Positions 27,297-28,807 of a stretch of DNA of 28,807 nt are shown in pieces. How positions within the stretch are numbered: the stretch's first letter is position 1; every line of letters starts with the position of its first letter. The notes under the pieces are model-generated. The model was given only the letters and a program-made list of their open reading frames with translations, searched no databases and was not told where the DNA came from. Source of the DNA: Prorocentrum cordatum. Its lineage: Eukaryota; Sar; Dinophyceae; Prorocentrales; Prorocentraceae. The stretch lies in assembly GCA_963575745.1 (NCBI GenBank), contig CAUYUJ010010377.1, forward strand, positions 1-28,807. The letters are read 5' to 3'. A program made the position numbers and the translations under genes.

Positions 27297-28478
27297 TTAG
27301 TAAGGATTGAAGCCCCTGACGGCCAGCTCCGTGGCGCGCGCCAGCATGGCGTCGCTGGTCTCCTCTGCTGGCCCTGGCGAGAACTCCGCCATGGTCTGCC
27401 GCAGCTTCTCGGGCTCCATCGCGGCGGGATCCCAGCGCGGCGCTGCGGCTGCAGGGGCGGCGCCGCCTGCAGTGCCTGCGCCATGCGCGGCGGCGGCGGC
27501 GTCGTCTCCCTCGACGGACGCTGCAGGGGTGCGAGGGGCGCTCGCTGCCTCCGTGGCGGCGGCCCGCTCGCGCTGCCGCCGCAGCATGAGCTCCTGGAGG
27601 GGCCCGCCGAGCGCCGAGGCCAGCCGCTGCGGCAAATCGCCCGCGGTCTGCATGGTGTCGTCGGGGTGAGCGGCCAGAGCACCGCTGAGAGCCTGCGCCA
27701 GGTCGCCGAGGGTGAGGCCGCCCGTGTTCTTGATGACGTCGTGCTCCATGGACTGCCCAGGCGGACGATCCTCTGGCGCGACTGGGACCTGCTGCTGGAG
27801 TGCCGACTGCTCCGCCTGGAGGGCCACCTGCTGCGCCTTGAGCTCTCTGACACCATGCCGCTTGAGCTCCAGCTCGTCTTGCGCCTTCTTGACACGGTCC
27901 TCCGCCTCGCGCTCGGCCAGCTCCATCTTGCTGAGTTTGTCCGCCAGATTCTTCTGCCTGTGGGCCAGCGCCTGCACCCGCGCGTGGAGCGGCTTGGCGG
28001 CGAAGAGCCTGTCCTTGGCGGCGGCGAGCCTGCGCTTGAGATCCTCCCGCGGGCCCGTGGCCCAGTCGTGCTGCACGTCCTTGAGCGTGGCCAGGCCTGC
28101 CTCGCACACCTTGATCTCGCTCGCAGCCGAGGCGTCCTCGCCTGACTTGCCGTCGTCCACGTGCATGGCCGCGGCCCCGCCCTGGTCGGACTCCTGCGTA
28201 CGAAGCTTCTTCCTGGCAGCGTCGAGCTCCGCCCGCATGGCCGCGAGCTCGCCCTCGAGCTTGCCCTCGGCCGTCCACGGGGCCCGCTTCTTGCCCTTGG
28301 CTGGGGCCCGCATCGAGGGCTCCTTCGGCGGCACAGGCCCGCCGTACACGTCCTTCTTGTGGAGCCTGCACCCTTGGCACTTGAGCGAGGTCCCGAAGTT
28401 GATGAGCGGCTTGCCGCGCTTCGTCGTGCAGCTCCTGCAAGCCCAGTCCTGGCGTTCCTTTCGGCCGGCGCCAGCCAT
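27297..28478 (-). CDS. LINE ORF1 protein (C4 zinc motif, coiled coil)
   Basis: 393 aa, ATG at 28478, stop TAA at 27299-27297. The N-terminus has Trp12, Cys14-x2-Cys17, then Cys34-x2-Cys37. This resembles a RanBP2-type or ribbon zinc motif but with a 16-residue spacing, longer than the usual 10. Residues 50-70 are basic (KGKKR). Residues 72-95 and 155-232 are rich in A, E, K, L, Q and R with heptad-like spacing and very likely form a coiled coil. Residues 300-350 are Ala-rich and low in complexity. The C-terminus (residues 351-393) is charged and helical. In other LINEs ORF1p is an RNA-binding, multimerising nucleic-acid chaperone that forms the ribonucleoprotein, and that role is inferred here from position and architecture. 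It lies directly upstream of ORF2 in a different frame. Confidence 0.8.
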   Translation of the reverse strand: MAGAGRKERQDWACRSCTTKRGKPLINFGTSLKCQGCRLHKKDVYGGPVPPKEPSMRAPAKGKKRAPWTAEGKLEGELAAMRAELDAARKKLRTQESDQGGAAAMHVDDGKSGEDASAASEIKVCEAGLATLKDVQHDWATGPREDLKRRLAAAKDRLFAAKPLHARVQALAHRQKNLADKLSKMELAEREAEDRVKKAQDELELKRHGVRELKAQQVALQAEQSALQQQVPVAPEDRPPGQSMEHDVIKNTGGLTLGDLAQALSGALAAHPDDTMQTAGDLPQRLASALGGPLQELMLRRQRERAAATEAASAPRTPAASVEGDDAAAAAHGAGTAGGAAPAAAAPRWDPAAMEPEKLRQTMAEFSPGPAEETSDAMLARATELAVRGFNPY

Positions 28479-28585
28479 GGTGCTGCAGTCTGCACTTGGG
28501 ATCGAGAAGGGGCTGTCGGGCTCAAGAGCCCTGGCACTGGCCGCGGACTAGCGGTATCCACTTGTTCCACTGTGGAACTAGGCAT
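28479..28585 (-). other. LINE leader between spliced leader and ORF1
   Basis: 107 nt. Its first three bases are an ATG that opens a frame continuous with ORF2. Just inside lies a near-perfect palindrome with 7-bp arms, GTTCCAC and GTGGAAC around one base (28564-28578). The leader ends in a good initiation context, GCAGCACC before the ORF1 ATG. Confidence 0.7.
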
Positions 28586-28607
28586 CTTGAGCCAAAATGG
28601 CTACGGA
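28586..28607 (-). other. Complete dinoflagellate spliced leader (DinoSL) relic
   Basis: Read on the minus strand this is TCCGTAGCC followed by ATTTTGGCTCAAG, all 22 nt of the conserved leader with T at the variable first base. It is followed directly by ATG at 28585, not by a GT donor, so it is a leader already joined to an mRNA and not an SL RNA gene. Upstream it runs straight into (TCC)n. Confidence 0.95.
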
Positions 28608-28807
28608 GAGGAGGAGGAGGAGGAGGAGGAGGAGGAGGAGGAGGAGGAGGAGGAGGAGGAGGAGGAGGAGGAGGAGGAGGAGGAGGAGGAGGAGGAGGAG
28701 GAGGAGGAGGAGGAGGAGGAGGAGGAGGAGGAGGAGGAGGAGGAGGAGGAGGAGGAGGAGGGGAGAGAGGAGGAGGAGGAGGAGGAGGAGGAGGAGGAGG
28801 AGGAGGA
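28608..28807. repeat. (GGA)n microsatellite at the LINE 5' side, runs off the window
   Basis: 200 bp of nearly pure GGA with one GGGGAGAGA interruption at 28759-28767. The true length is unknown because it reaches the window end. Confidence 0.95.

Larger units (their letters stand above)
20440..28607 (-). mobile_element. Full-length APE-type LINE with 5' spliced leader
   Basis: An approximately 8.17-kb non-LTR retrotransposon on the minus strand. Order: complete DinoSL (28607-28586), leader, ORF1 (28478-27297), 13-nt gap, ORF2 (27283-20672), about 230 nt of 3' untranslated region, then (TCC)n. No LTRs, no introns, and both frames open with catalytic residues of all three enzymes present, so it looks recently inserted. 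APE endonuclease + RT + RNase H is the architecture of the I/Tad/R1 group of LINEs. Clade placement is inference. The 3' end is not marked by poly(A), so its boundary with the microsatellite is approximate. Confidence 0.9.

Noticed and set aside
27284-28585. A single 2637-aa protein starting at the ATG after the spliced leader
   Set aside because: Its first 434 residues overlap ORF1, whose frame has a zinc motif and coiled coil, and they are S/R/P-rich. Kept only as a low-weight hypothesis in the findings.
28586-28607. Spliced leader RNA gene
   Set aside because: The leader is followed by ATG and LINE sequence, not by a GT donor and SL RNA intron.

Overview
The window is nuclear DNA of a dinoflagellate. 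The strongest evidence is a complete 22-nt copy of the dinoflagellate spliced leader (DinoSL) on the minus strand at 28607-28586. It sits exactly at the 5' end of an 8.2-kb non-LTR retrotransposon. The GC-rich composition, the very sparse coding content and the long (GGA)n, (GAT)n, (GT)n and minisatellite blocks also fit a dinoflagellate. The species cannot be fixed from the sequence alone.

Layout. 1-1199: a (GGA)n tip, unassigned sequence, a 12-bp minisatellite and an AT-rich block. 1200-2446: a foldback element made of terminal inverted repeats, arrays of G-run/C-run hairpins and a CACTGTCCC-type minisatellite core. 2447-5131: AT microsatellite, unassigned sequence, (GGA)n tracts and a degenerate ~80-bp repeat. 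5132-5953: the only convincing host-type gene, a CCCH zinc-finger protein. 5985-6463: copy A of a dispersed repeat. 6620-9575: a 1.8-kb (GAT)n block, a CTTGGGGCC-type minisatellite and a (GT)n tract. 9889-10430: a 77-bp satellite. 10622-11050: copy B of the dispersed repeat. 11091-12944: a second foldback element with the same plan as the first, this one bounded by a perfect 11-bp direct repeat (target-site duplication). 12956-20268: unassigned spacer mixed with micro- and minisatellites, a small inverted-repeat element split by (GGA)n, and a second satellite array that is a diverged, oppositely oriented relative of the 77-bp satellite.

20440-28607 (minus strand) is the main object: an apparently intact APE-type LINE. 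It carries DinoSL, a short leader, ORF1 (393 aa, C4 zinc motif plus coiled coil), a 13-nt gap, then ORF2 (2203 aa: endonuclease, reverse transcriptase, CCHC-like knuckle, RNase H, and an unusual ~840-aa C-terminal extension with extra Cys knuckles, seven RGG/Cys repeats and an unrecognised terminal domain). The element is bordered on both sides by (TCC)n/(GGA)n microsatellite, and the first TCC of the leader merges with the repeat.

How it fits together: ORF1p would package the element RNA, and ORF2p would nick the target, reverse-transcribe and degrade template RNA. The leader at the 5' end means the RNA copied into this locus was a mature trans-spliced mRNA copied to its last base. Most of the remaining window is repeat-derived, and the long open frames in it are composition artefacts.
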